Origin: Ecdyonurus torrentis
Taxonomy: Eukaryota > Arthropoda > Insecta > Ephemeroptera > Heptageniidae
Assembly (NCBI GenBank): GCA_949318235.1
Contig: OX439130.1
Coordinates: 38,801,851-38,865,850 of the forward strand
DNA: 64,000 bases
Direction: 5' to 3'
The stretch's first letter is position 1, and each line of letters starts with the position of its first letter. The notes under the pieces were generated by a model. The model saw nothing but the letters and a program-made list of their open reading frames with translations. It was not told where the DNA came from and made no database searches. Positions 10,846-22,926 of the stretch are shown piece by piece. The translations under genes were made by a program, and so were the position numbers.

Positions 10846-12436
10846 TAATAAGAATTCGTTATTATTTGTTTAATTAGGTATAGTATACATTTGTTTATTT
10901 AGTCAGTTCAAGGAAAAGATGTATAATTTAATAGTAATAATAAAATGTAATAAAACAAACAAGTAAAAAAGGGAAATAAAAGAAATTTAGTATTTTTATA
11001 ACAAAAAATAATATCAAATGTCAGATTTTTTTTATCCATGATAATTGATAACAAATATTTATATAGCATAAGTTATTTAATATTTTAACGCTAATACGAT
11101 ATTATATTGTGTGTTTTGTTATAATGCGTAACATATTTGGTTTGTTTCGTATAATGTGAATTTTAAGATTAGTTAAATAAAAATCTAAGAAAATAAATAA
11201 TAGAAATTATGCTATGGCATTAAACAATTGATATTTTGTTATAACAATTATGCTGAAATTTTTATCTATTTATGCTATGTAATATACTACAATATATAGC
11301 ATAAATTATAATGTGCATAAATAGTGCTGCATTTTGTGCTAGCAGAATTATTGAACTTTTTTTCTGAGTTAATTTAATGAAATCATTTTATTTTATCAGG
11401 GAGTATAATAACTTTTTTTTTTTTTTATAGAATATGTATCAAATTTAATTAAAAAAAAAGGGAGGCCTTTCACTTTGTCTGTTCAGGACTTTTTTTTTAT
11501 CATTTAGTTCAATATTGAATTAAGAACTATTTGATATTCTTATTGCAATATGATTTTGGTTTGTATGCATAACATGTATTGTTTACCGTCATTGTAATTT
11601 ATGTATTAATATATTTTTTGTAATGTCTTTAATGATGCATTTTTCATATATGTATATCACAATCTAATCACTGATTCTATTGCTGCAATTGTGTTAAACA
11701 AATATGTATTATATTGGTATATAAATACTGTGTGCAACAATAAATAGAACTTCTATACAAAAAATTGATGTTATATTTAATTAATTGTGCATGGAATCCA
11801 GCTATAATAACTTTTTGGAAAAATTATACTTTTGTAATTATTTAAGTATAGTAAAAGTATCATTATAGTATAATTTAATGAGTAATTTATTACAGTAAAG
11901 AGTATAATTTTATTGTAGTTCAAGAATTACAAAATGATACAAAAATGACAAAGTAAACTATACTTTTAGTATAATAACTATCATTTAAGTATAATTAAGA
12001 GTCCAACATAACTATGTTTATTATAATAAAATTATACTGCAAAAAAGTATAATAATTACAAAATAAAGTATACTACTTTTTGACTAGGGCTTATATGCAG
12101 CCCCACCCCCCCCTCACTTTTTAACATCAAAAAAGCTAATAATCAGCACATAATCCGAAATAATCCAACATTAATCAGTCTAAGCAAAGTTCCTCTTACT
12201 TCAATACCTAAAATGCACATGTTAAAATCATTTTCCATGATTTTTTTTCTCCCCCGTCCCCCAGCTCCAGAATCATCCAGAATAGTTTTGGGCGAACATT
12301 TAAAGTAGTTTGAACAAAGAGGTTATATATAATAACTCTATGAGTTTGAACGAGGTTGTTAACAGCTGATTTTAAATTTATTTGAAGTTTGGCGCTCACT
12401 TGAATTTAATTGCATCATTAAAAACTTTGCAATAAC

Positions 12437-12500
12437 CGAGTCTCGATCCGCTGACCCTCGTCATGTAAAAGCAGCGCTCTACCAACTGTGCTGTCAAGGC
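12437..12500 (-). repeat. tRNA-derived SINE head
   Basis: On the minus strand the sequence reads GCCTTGACAGCACAGTTGG then TAGAGCGC, a pol III A box, followed ~35 bases later by GGATCGAGACTC, a B box. The acceptor and anticodon stems do not pair well, so this is a tRNA-like promoter and not a functional tRNA. A SINE body probably runs leftward from 12436. The remainder of 12090-13254 holds no gene I can support. Confidence 0.55.
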
Positions 12501-13254
12501 ACTAAGAGATAATCCAGCAAATCATATATATATATTGCTTTTTGTAACTATTTTCTAATCAAACACTTTTCTCGCTTCTCAGTGCATATATTAATTAATT
12601 ATAATGAAGTTAATACATATTAAGTACATTACAAGAGTTTTATTAACGTTTATGAGCTCAATTGACGTTTATATCTCGTTTCTCCCGCGATCGCCATGAT
12701 TCGGCGCCTCTAGCGGCCGATTTCCGAACTAAAAAAAAATTACTGGTTAACAAAAAAATTCTCATTTTCAGCTCTTTTAGTCACAAAGTTCTCAGTGCGT
12801 TTCGAACCAAATTTAGTTTAATGCTTTTAAAAGTTTCTTTGTTTATCAAAGAGCTTATTTATCTGTTTTTGAGTCCATTTAAATACACTTTCGCAGAAAT
12901 ATGAATGATCTACTGTGGAAGGATCCTGGCTTTTTCAGCCATTAACCAATGTTGTATGAGGAAAATGCTCGACTTTGCGGCTATTTTTTTATTTGCGTTT
13001 CGAACTAAATGTATTTTTTATTACATCAATAGGAGCATAGAGAAATAAGGAATCTATAGGTAGCACTAAAACGGCGTTTAAATAATATCAAAACTCGTTC
13101 AAACTACTTTAAATTTTTGCGCGGAAAAGTAATTAGAACGACGAATGAATTACGTCATCAGAAAAATACATTTTTGTTTTGGCCGGTCGTGACAAGGCCG
13201 TTTTCCTTCACTTTTTGACAAGTTCTCGTTGTCTTTTTGTGTCTGATAGTTGCA

Positions 13255-13432
13255 ATGGCTGATAAAGATGAGATGATCTCTCAGTTCACGACATTAACAA
13301 ATGTTGATGTCGACCGAGCTCGCTTTTATCTCGAGTCTTCTGCTTGGCAAATTGAGGTAAGAAAAAGGAACACCCATGCACTTTTTAATGACGCACATTT
13401 TCAGACTTTGACGTAGTTCATTAATGGCTATA

Positions 13433-13467
<35 letters not shown>

Positions 13468-16400
13468 GTATTTTATAATTTTAAAAATGTTAATCAATTA
13501 TTACCTATTTCATATCGTGCCCTTATATAATTTAATTGTTACATGTCTGCACAAATTTTGGAATGTCTGACAGAAGGTCCGTGGACAAAAGGCCCTCGGA
13601 CAAAAGGCCCTGGCTGTGCGCACAGGTAAAGCATATCGGCGAGCGGCGCACGGGTAGGGTCTTTTGTCGTAGGGCCTTTTGTCCGCGGGCCTTCTGTCTG
13701 TATGCCCAAATTTTGATACAGCTATGTCTGCATGGGCGCTATTGAAGAAGAAGATGAAGCTCCAAGCTATAGCCTATAGATACATACAATATCATATACA
13801 TACATATACATATAGTTGCATCATGCTTACACATTGCACGGTGTAATGTAACATACATAATTATAAATAAATTCTCATGGGACGATACGTACGTTTTTAA
13901 TAGTTAGAAACTTATATAAAATGTCTTATTGTACTGACTTTTCTAAGGAAAGAAAAAAAAATTGCCATCCATCAACGCTATAAAAATGTGATTTCAGGTA
14001 GCCCTGGCGAGCTTCTACGAGAACAATGAAGATGAGGATATTCAAGAGATACAAGAGCCAACCGATGAGCCTGAGATTGTTGAGGAAATTCAGGGTCAAC
14101 CTGCAGAGGATGAAGCAAAGCCTCCCTCTGACCAAGCTAAGAAACCTCGCTCAACAGCACCTCCCTCCAGGTATGTATAGCTCTGGCCAAAAGTTTGAGA
14201 ACGATTTGTATAGGCAACTTGAAACAAGACATACGGTATGCTATCTTTTGTCCAGAGAGGTGTACATTCAGATCTAGGACGACTCGCTACAAAGATAATT
14301 TACGACAGACGATTCGCTACATGTATTATATAGGGTCTATGCATTCATGTTAAAGTCGACGCCATGTTGGATAACTCAATAACATGGGTGGCATAGGAAA
14401 AAAATCTTTTTGCCAGTTTAAAAACACTATACAATATTTTTTAGAGCATTGTTGCTGTAAATATGTTGAATTAGTGTCTCAAGTATGTGAGAAAAATAAA
14501 AATAAAAAAAATTAACTGATTTCCCAAAGAAAATTGGCTTAAACGAAGTTTGTCTTATGGTGAGCAATGTAATGCACTACTCCAGTATGGCCTCCAAGCG
14601 CAATAAATATGACGTCATCCGCACACACCCTATGCTACTGGACTATTTGCAACTAGACAATTGGCTACAACAGACGATTTGTGACACGAGACAATTTGCG
14701 ATAGGGACAATTTGTGCCAATGGACTATTCGCTCCAGCGGACAATGCGTTACAACATATCGATCTTGTTGCGAAAAAAAGACCTATCTCGTTTTTTGTCA
14801 GTGGAAGCAAAAGGCTTATCTCGTATTTTGTCAGTGGAAGCAAAAGGCCTATCTCGTTCCCGAACGCTATGGAGATAGCGCTCGAGATAGGTTTTTTGCT
14901 TCCACTGACAAAATACGAGATAGGCCTTTTGCTTCCACTGACAAAAAACGAGATAGGCCCTTTTTTCGCAACAAGATCGATATACAGTATACAATTTATA
15001 TTTTATATACATATGTATACATATTCGTATGTATACGCATGTATGTATATACGTATGTACATGCGCAGAAAATATATCCAAAAATTAATGTTCAATCAAA
15101 TAAAGTGAAATATAATTCTTGAAATGAAAGGAAAGTTCAATTCTTTAAATATAAAGGATGGTTATTATTATTATATTTCCTTCTCCTTCCAATAATTTTT
15201 AATACATTATAAATATTCAATAAATAATGTATAAACAACTTCTATGTGTGCAATAAAAAAGTTAATTTAAATTTAATTCACTGTATTAAAAATTTCAATT
15301 TTACAGATATTCAGTATGATACATACCTATTAAAAGTGAATTTAAGATTAATATGGGAAATAAAAGAGGGAATCATATAACATAATAGTTTACTGCTGGA
15401 TCTTACAATTAATCTAATAAAATAATAATTATAATAAGCCTATTATTAACAAAAGGGGAAAAAAAAAAAAAAAGGGGGGGGGGAAGGGAAAGGAAAGACA
15501 TATTAAATACAGTATAGTTTACTTTACTGCATCTTGCAATTTATCTAATAACATAATTGAAAAAAAGTTCAATAAATAATTAGGTAAACTATTTTTTTTT
15601 AAATATAAATAGGCCTAAATAAAGCATGCATCTTCCAATTTATCTTATACAAAAATAAATAAAAAAAATTGAGCAATTTAACTATATTTGAACAGAATTG
15701 AAGCATATTTGACAAAGAATTAGAAATTATTTTTCATTTATATGACAAAGAAAGAAAAATGACATTTCCCGTATGCTGGACAATGCATTAGGCACCATGC
15801 ACAAACATGGTAACCAAGCGCAAGGATGAACAACGGGTCTTGTTCAGTATAGTCACAAATTGTCCACAGTAGCAAAACGTTCATTGTAGCGCATCACCTC
15901 CTGTAGCAAATCGTCCGTTGTAGCAAATTGTCCAGTCGCCAACCATCCGGTAGCGAATTATCCTGTCTCGAATTGTCTGTCACGAATTTTCCTTGTAACG
16001 AAGTGTCCGGTTACCGTACATTCATTGATACAATGCATACTGTTACTATGCTGAGCATTTTTATTCATAACTCCAGTATGGTGTCCAAGAACATTGAATA
16101 TGACGTCAATTGCATGCACTCTACATAGTGAGCATGGGTACCCCCTTTACAGGGTGGTTTCATTCATGTTAAAGTTGACGCCATAAGTGAGTACTAAATA
16201 ACATTGGCCGGTATAGGAAAATAGCACATTTTGCCAGTTTAAAAATACTTTGCAATTTTTTTGAGCGCTTTGATGCTATATTTGATGCTATTTGATGCTT
16301 TATGCTATAGAGTTGTTGATTTTTGGTGCAAATGGTCGATAAAAAGTCAATTTTATACAAAAAAGTAAAGTAAAAAAAAAAAAAGTTTTTTTATTAAATA

Positions 16401-19069
16401 AAATGATAAAAAAATGTTTTTGTTAATAAAAAATAATTTTAATTAATTTTAAACAGAAATTTTAGTATCTGAATACTCAAATTGGCCGAGCATGTATGTC
16501 CTTTTCTTGTATGTAGTACACATCTTGTTTTGCTAATTTTCAACTTTTGGTAGATTTCAATTTATTGAATCAATAATATAGGCCTATATTATTTTAGTAT
16601 AATATATTTTTATATAAAATATTATGATTTCAAATAATTTGATACGTTTTTACAAGAAATCTCCTTAAAGGCGTAGAACACCTTGAACAAAAAAGTTGCG
16701 TAATATCCTAACAAACCTGAAAATCAACGTTGATTTGGACAGAGTCATTGATTTCTAATTTATTTTCCATTCACAAAATGCCGCTGCCGGTCACTGACGT
16801 CACAGTTCACCCGGTTTACTTGCGCGTAGACCAGGCGAGCTGTGACGTCAGTGACCGGCAGCGGCATTTTGTGAATGGAAAATAAATTAGAAATCAATGA
16901 CTCCGGCCAAATCAACGTTGACTTTCAGGTTTGTTAGGATATTACGCAACTTTTTTGTTCAAGGTGTTCTACACCTTTAAAAACGTAAAAGGGTGCAAAA
17001 TAGTCGACAAATAGTCGCTTTTTTTATTGGTTTAAAATGCGCCATATGTTGAGATTGATGGGGATATGAAATAGAACTAGCAATAGTCGACATAATGACA
17101 ATAGTCAAAAAACTATTTTTGCGCTCTCTATTCATTACTCAAGAAGAGCATCGAAAAGCACTCAGAATGACGTCATGCGTCATGCTTTTTTTTAACCTGA
17201 TCGAGGAGGGACTGGACACCCTACCCCCTGACTATACAATAATATAATTATACATAATCTGACAGTAATTTTATATCATAGTGTCTTGTGATGGGCTACA
17301 AGTTATAACAATATTTCTGCTATAGATTTGGCACCCTAGCCAGTCTGCAAGACAGTGAGGATAGCGAAGAAGATGAGGGCCAGGCTTTCTATGCAGGTGG
17401 CTCAGAACACAGTGGGCAACAGATTTTAGGACCAGGCAAAAAGAAGAAAGACTTTGTCGCAGAAATGTTTAAATCAGTGAGAGAGTAAGTACCACTGCCA
17501 TGCATAGCTTATGCTCACTCTTCTATATTTGTGATTATGTTTCAGGCATGGCGCAGAGGTTGTTGATCCCAGACAAGCATCCTCAAGTAAGAAATCTCAC
17601 GCTTTCTCAGGCACTGGGTACAGACTTGGACAAACTACAGAAGAATCACATGGTATTCATCTCTTACTGAACTTTTATTATTATTATTACTATTTACATG
17701 CTGGACCACTGATGGCCTGCACTATTATAGTCCAATGGCAAATTATAACATAATCTTTATAAAAATATAAAGGCTAGATGCTATTATAGCTTACAAAAAA
17801 TCAATTCGTGTGAAAAATAGTAAAAGTTCTGATCTAATCTTATTATTGCTTGTTGTTTTCCAGTCGTAGCATCCACATCTGCTCCATCTAACAATTCTCC
17901 TGTGCAAGTTACACTCAGAATGTACAGAACTGGTTTCACAGTGGACAATGGTCCTATCAGAGATTACAAAAATCCAGATAATTTAGTGTTTCTCACATCT
18001 GTTAACAAAGGGTTGGTATCTCTTAGCTGTACTTATGTTCATGAGCTTCAGTTAGATGTTTGAATCATCAAGCGATATTTGTACAATTTTATGTTCAGAG
18101 AGATCCCTGCAGAGCTGACTGCATTGGCCAGAGGACGGGAATTGAACTTGGAGATGGAAGATCATCGCATGGAAGAGTTTGTACCTCCAAGACAAAAACA
18201 TCATGCTTTCAGTGGACAGGGCCATCTCCTCGGCAGGTGAGTCCATGTACAAATTTATATGTTTGCATTAAGTCCCAAGTCCAAATATAATTTAAATCCA
18301 TTGAAAGAATTTCAAGTTTGTTGTTTAAAGAGAAGCATTTGCAAGAGAATGAAAAAAGAAAAAAATAATAATAATATAAAAAAAAATGCAGTACAGTAGC
18401 TTCTTTTACAATGGTTTGGTACTATTCATTAATTTTTGGTATTAAAATGAATAAAAAAACAATAATATGTACAATAATTTTTACAACTTGATAAGAGTAC
18501 GTCAAATTTGAATCAAATTTAAGGCAGCAACTGAAAAATCAATGAAAAGAAACATATAGCTATATAGTGTAGTACATATAATATGCTGTTATAGTCCAGC
18601 ACCTGCCACTGTGACCAGTGTGCCTGCAAGCCAGGATAGCACTGCCGAGAGTGAGGAGAATGCAAGGAGAGCGCTTGCCTTGGACTCATCACAGCCCACA
18701 ACAACAGTGCAAGTGCGTCTGCACGATGGGTCACGTCTGGTGGTCACTTTGAACCATACGCACACAGTCGCAGACCTACGCTCATATGTGGCTGCGTATC
18801 CTTTTCTCAGACCTAACTTTGTATGTGCAGGAATATTGTGAATATATAGGCTATGTTTATTTTTATGAATATCTCAGTAATCAAAAAATCAATTAGCATT
18901 AATAATGTGTATTAGTATAATTTTATTTGAAATTAAAAATAGCTGCTTTACATAAATCTGTGTTGAGCTTAAGATACTTTGTGTGTGTTGCTTCTTCAGC
19001 AAAGGACACTGAAATTTTAAATATTAAAATGGAAGACTTAATATAACACTTACTAATTCTAATAATTTG

Positions 19070-19104
<35 letters not shown>

Positions 19105-19519
19105 TGACATTAGATTTTTTTCTTCCTTTGTTTTCACAAGTTCAGAAGTATTAAATTAGTATAATGAAAATATTCATACATAATGATTTTAAAAATGCCA
19201 GAAATTTAGTTAAAGTACAAAATAGCACTACTAGAATAAGAAATCAATAATGAAGAAAATGTAGAGAAATCTGGCAAGGGCTTTATCATAAGGAGGGGGG
19301 GGGGGGGGGGGGTCCTTCAGCTTGGTGACAATTTTTGTAGTTTCTCCCTAAGTCAGTAAGGCCTGATGAAGACACACACACTCCTTTTCTCATGGATACA
19401 TTTGCAGAAAACTATCCTAGATGTATTTTGTTATCTGTGTTAGCAGGACTTAGTAATAAAGTATTTTAAGAAGGAAAAGCTTCCATAGAATTTACTAAGG
19501 TTTAGCATCATAAAAACCT

Positions 19520-19557
<38 letters not shown>

Positions 19558-19769
19558 GAATTTATGAGGAATCTACCTTATGAGTTCAGAAAAAGAAGAG
19601 AAAATCGCAGTTTTTATTTTCTTAACTTTGATTCAGTGCCAGACCACAGTTGCAGAACCAGATGTTCCACCTGCGCACAACTTTCCCGAGTGCAGAGCTG
19701 AAGGATGAGAGCAAGACGCTGGCTGAGGCAGGCTTGCTTAACGCTGCCGTGCTGCTCAGACTTGGCTAA
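13255..19769 (+). CDS. NSFL1C: NSFL1 cofactor p47 (p97/VCP adaptor), 8 exons
   Basis: Exons: 13255-13356, 13998-14170, 17326-17484, 17546-17652, 17864-18011, 18099-18236, 18595-18820, 19650-19769, giving 390 aa (human p47 is 370). Residues 1-45 are the UBA-like domain (RARFYLESSAW, then ALASFYENNEDEDI). Next come the RFGTLASL and GQAFYAGGSEHSGQQI blocks typical of p47, a first SHP-like box (FSGTGYRLG), the SEP domain (about 190-250, MYRTGFTVDNGP), a second SHP box (FSGQGHLLG, about 268-276) that binds p97, and the C-terminal UBX domain (about 312-390) with the FPS loop. p47 directs the p97 ATPase in membrane fusion and ubiquitin-dependent work. All junction phases agree; the intron 5 donor is the unusual GTTGGT. 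Intron 2 (3.2 kb) contains two nested transposons. Confidence 0.95.
13434..13464. repeat. (TA)n microsatellite in p47 intron 1
   Basis: About 30 bp of TA repeat. Confidence 0.85.
13575..13700. repeat. Hairpin of GGACAAAAGGCCC repeats in p47 intron 1
   Basis: Two tandem copies of GGACAAAAGGCCCT on the left (13582-13611) face complementary AGGGCCTTTTGTCC copies on the right (13657-13692), around a CpG-rich centre with GTGCGCACAGG and GGCGCACGGG. It is a GC-rich island inside AT-rich intron sequence, with no coding frame. Confidence 0.7.
14176..14264. mobile_element. Family B MITE, copy 3, abutting the p47 exon 2 donor site
   Basis: The element's left TA is inside the splice donor sequence GTATGTA of intron 2 (intron starts at 14171). 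It then runs AGCTCTGGCCAAAAGTTTG and ends CTTTTGTCCAGAG plus TGTA. It is more diverged than copies 1 and 2. Confidence 0.7.
14271..16016. mobile_element. Foldback/Mutator-like element K, copy 1 (ladder-type inverted repeats)
   Basis: Left end ATCTAGGACGACTCGCTAC; the right end reads GTCCGGTTACCG. Both terminal regions (14272-14335 plus 14637-14755, and 15845-16016) are ladders of a degenerate ~15-bp word like GGACAATTTGCTACA, in opposite orientation. A 9-bp repeat GTACATTCA lies on both sides (14262-14270 and 16016-16024). The AT-rich middle (about 15240-15420) matches 54620-54780 in copy 2. No ORF. It inserted at the edge of the family B MITE. A ~300-bp block (14334-14636) appears to be an extra insertion. 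Confidence 0.7.
14755..14990. repeat. Hairpin with ~40-bp subrepeats inside element K copy 1
   Basis: Two tandem units on the left (CCTATCTCGTTTTTTGTCAG followed by TGGAAGCAAAAGG) face two complementary units on the right, centred on the symmetric CTATGGAGATAGCGCTCGAG near 14870. The ends CGATCTTGTTGCG and CGCAACAAGATCG pair exactly. Overlapping reading frames on both strands here are mirror artefacts. Confidence 0.8.
16665..16980. mobile_element. TTAA-flanked (piggyBac-like) MITE family C, copy 2 (intact)
   Basis: A 316-bp element, TTAAAGGCGTAGAACACC to GGTGTTCTACACCTTTAA, and the whole length folds into a hairpin. It carries paired CACTGACGTCACAG stretches (TGACGTCA is a CRE half-site palindrome). 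It lies in p47 intron 2. Confidence 0.85.
19229..19275 (-). mobile_element. Penelope-like element 3'-tail fragment
   Basis: On the minus strand this reads GATAAAGCCCTTGCCAGATT followed by TCTCTACATTTTCTTCATT, a diverged copy of the tail GGTAAGGCCCTTGCTGGTTT found at the ends of the 454-2326 palindrome. It lies in p47 intron 7. Confidence 0.5.
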
Positions 19770-21520
19770 CTTTTATTTTGATTGCAAACTGCATAGCTCA
19801 GTCCATCATTTCTGCCCAACATTGTTACATAAATTTAAGTAAAATTATGTTGTAACTATCTTCAGCAAGTTTCAAATTAATTTTATAATTTCGTGAAAGA
19901 AAAAAAAAAAAAAAAAAAAAAAAATGTGACCCCTAATTGGACATGAGTGGTTGATAAAAGACTTTAATAGTGGAACTTTCTAATGTTCTGCATTTTTCCC
20001 CCTTTTAATTTTCTTTATAAGAGCATCATTTGCAGTGTGAGCCTCATAATTTTTATCGCTATAAATCCATATGATAAATTTAAAGCTAAAATTCAATGCA
20101 ATATAGTATGTTACAGGTTCTGTAGTAGTCCTAATGCAGCTAATTAAACACATTGAATTGATGAATAAATAAAAGTCTTTAATATAACAGGTAAAAGAAA
20201 AAAAAAAATGAAAGTTCTATTAACTGAACCAAACACATGCAAACAAAAAGATAAAATAAATATTGTAAGTATTAACAGTAAAAAAAAAGAGAGAAAAAAA
20301 AAGTAACAATAATAAATAAATAAAAATCCAATGGCAATGTTTTTTTAATCCAGAATCCAGATCTAAGTTAACATCTCAGGGATTGCAATGTTGTCAAAAA
20401 AAAGAAAGCTTGTAACAAAAGAACATAAGCAATTAAACATTTCTCTTGTTTAACGAGTTCTTTTGATATGCTTCAGGGTGTGTTTTAAAATAATAAAAAT
20501 TAAAAAAATAAATAAATTATTTTGTATTTCTCTTGCTGAAATGCCCAGTTGTGACAGTAAATAGTCATAAATTTAAAGGCAGTTTTTATTACTCTGTTTT
20601 GCTGTAAGGACTGAGCTATAAATTAACTTTGTATTTTTTTTTCTTATTAAATGCCAAAGTCGTCAAGTGATTTAAATGTTTAAAAAAAAAAAAAAAAAAA
20701 AAAATCTGTGAGGCATTCCTGAATAAGTTATACAGTATAATTTTAACAAAATAATAATCAGCATTATAAGGTGCCTCAGCCTTTTATGCGGCATTTATTA
20801 TCTAATTCACTTTAATTATTCTTAATATTGGCTGCTTAATTATCTTTTTTTTTTATTTAATAAATTAATTGTAAGGATTTAATGTGTAATTAAATATGAT
20901 TCAAACAAAATATATACATAGTTGTTACTTATTATTCTTTCTAAAATTTTTTTATTTATTTACAGACAAATTATTTCAAGACAGCATTGAGCCATTTTTA
21001 AAGCTCAAAAAATCTCAACAACTCAAATTTTATGAAAATTTTTGTAATCTACATACGATGTGGTAAAATGGCAACTTTTAACCCCCCTTCCCCCCCCCCC
21101 CCCTCTTTTATGTGGCACATAAATGTATATATATAGGCCTATTATATATATTTCAGGAAAGCAGTCATGAATAGTTTATTGTTGTATTAAATTAAAAAAA
21201 CATTGATTTTGTGGAGATACAATATAAATAGGCCTATAAAAATCCTAATTTATGCGCAAATTAATTAAACAATAATAATTAATTAATTTAGAAACAAAAT
21301 TTAACAATGCAAAGTGTAGCTACTTATTTTTAAAAAGAAATATTAGGTTTAGCGGCTAAAAATTATTATGATCACGATCAGAGCAATAAATTTTATGGAC
21401 TTCTTATTATGCAGCCAAAGCTCTACAAAATTTTAATTGGTATGTTTCCCATAAAAATAGCAATCAACTGTATTTGCAATTCAAAATCAATTAATATAAA
21501 AGTTATATCTCTGAAAATCA
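19770..21520. other. Downstream region of p47: 3' UTR and homopolymer runs
   Basis: No coding frame. It has several A-runs (19899-19923, 20682-20704), a C-run (21090-21103) and possible AATAAA signals (for example near 20166). The true polyadenylation site cannot be fixed from sequence alone. Confidence 0.5.
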
Positions 21521-21526
21521 TATGTA

Positions 21527-21878
21527 CACTCGCGGACATCATTCTTAATTAACATCAAAGACGCTGCCGCTTTCTAAAGGAAAGGTTAGAAAATACATTA
21601 ATTGTTTATGTTTCCTCAAAATGCGGAAAAGGAAGTGCCGGAAGAGGAAACCATGTGATGGTAAAAGTGGGAGGTAGCTCAGGCCTAGCTTGTCTGCTAG
21701 CACCAACTTTTCTCCCACTTTTACTGTCATGTGGTTTCCTTTTCCGCATTTGGAGTAAACATAAGCAATCATTGTCAGGTAAGAGCAGCGTTGCCAAATT
21801 TTATGAAAATCATGAATGCATAATATTCTTTAGGAAGCGACATGGTCTTTGATGTTAACTTTATGAAGTCCGAGAGTG
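21527..21878. mobile_element. TA-flanked MITE with CACTCGCGGAC ends
   Basis: Ends CACTCGCGGACATCATTC and GAAGTCCGAGAGTG, each flanked by TA (21525-21526, 21879-21880). The inner arms GAAACCATGTGATGGTAAAA and the complementary TTTTACTGTCATGTGGTTTC make a long hairpin. Overlapping small frames on both strands are its shadows. Confidence 0.75.
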
Positions 21879-21977
21879 TACTTCAAATTATGTATATTAA
21901 AATGTGTAGGCCTAAATTTTTATTATTTATTTAACCCACATAATAGTCATGATATTACAAATTCCATATATAGTGTA

Positions 21978-22083
21978 CAGCTTTGGCCAAAAGTTCCCGA
22001 ACGATTTGCATAGGCAACCCTCAACTTTATGAGAAAACGCAGCGGCCGCCGCCGCCCCGTTCGGGAACTTTTGGCCAGAGCTG
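21978..22083. mobile_element. Family B MITE, copy 2
   Basis: CAGCTTTGGCCAAAAGTTCC to GGAACTTTTGGCCAGAGCTG between TA dinucleotides. The internal GCAGCGGCCGCCGCCGCC is the inverted core of copy 1 at 5281. Confidence 0.85.
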
Positions 22084-22277
22084 TACATTATTATTATTAT
22101 TATTTTTTTTTTTAAATAGCGACCATGAATAAAGAATTTTTAAATTTCTTTTGCTCTCATTGCTTTTTAAATAATATCATCAAATGTAGCTACACATGCA
22201 TGTTTAAACTTTGTCTCCAGATTGAAAACAATGTGCTCACTGTAACCGATGAATATCCCAAAACATCATGTATTTAT

Positions 22278-22337
22278 TGCTGGCCACAATAACTGAAATT
22301 ATGATATAAGCAAGTTTTCAGTTTATTGTGGCCAGCA
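22278..22337. repeat. 60-bp hairpin TGCTGGCCACAATAA
   Basis: The ends TGCTGGCCACAATAACTGAA and the complementary TTCAGTTTATTGTGGCCAGC enclose a short loop. Probably a minimal MITE. Confidence 0.7.
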
Positions 22338-22833
22338 CATAACTTAAAATAATTAGTTTTATTTTTCTGACGACTGGACAAGAATTTCATTGCATTAATT
22401 GGGAATCTTTGATTACAAATTAATAAACTATTGATGCTAGTAAATATAATTTGCTTAAATAAGGATATACTCTTTCAATACATTAAATAAACTCTTTTTT
22501 TCTTTCTTAATATTTATTGTAATATAATGTTATATATATTATTTATAATATTATTAAAAAATATGTACATGTAACAAGTGAAACTTATGTAATAACAAAT
22601 GATGAAACAACATAATAACGAAGCTTGATTTGTTTATAATTCTTCTTATTTGATATAATAAGGCAGCAAGTGTATCTATGTTTTGCTCAGACAATTTAGG
22701 TAATTATTGCCAGCTTGTCATCACAAATGCTCTAGCACTAAAGGCAGATGCGCGCAGAATTATTTTCAATATTACAAATGTGAAGTTAAAATTTCTATCG
22801 ATTTTTACAATTGAGCCTATGGTACATTATATC

Positions 22834-22835
<2 letters not shown>

Positions 22836-22913
<78 letters not shown>

Positions 22914-22926
22914 TACATACTCACAT
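22836..22926. repeat. (TA)n(CA)n compound microsatellite
   Basis: About 65 bp of TA followed by ACACACACAC. Confidence 0.9.

Larger units (their letters stand above)
6198..12089. mobile_element. Possible 5.9-kb TIR element with subterminal ATTATACTT clusters
   Basis: Left end CCCTAGTCAAAA (6198-6209) and right end TTTTGACTAGGG (12078-12089) are inverted. Each is followed inward by ~250-300 bp packed with copies of ATTATACTT or AAGTATAAT (for example 6212, 6246, 6294, 6308, 6366; 11822, 11868, 11899, 11988, 12045), resembling transposase-binding subterminal repeats. I find no clear target-site duplication and no transposase. Interior: AT-rich sequence, a (TA)n tract, MITE A copy 2, and a foldback composite (9224-10845). 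The short TIR and lack of a TSD keep this provisional. Confidence 0.4.

Noticed and set aside
12437..12500. Functional tRNA gene
   Set aside because: A and B boxes are present but the acceptor and anticodon stems do not pair, so it is called a SINE head.
14557..15122. Overlapping 110-183 aa reading frames on both strands
   Set aside because: They lie in the 14755-14990 hairpin and its subrepeats; mirror-image frames with the same KNEIG/KYEIG words are a palindrome artefact.
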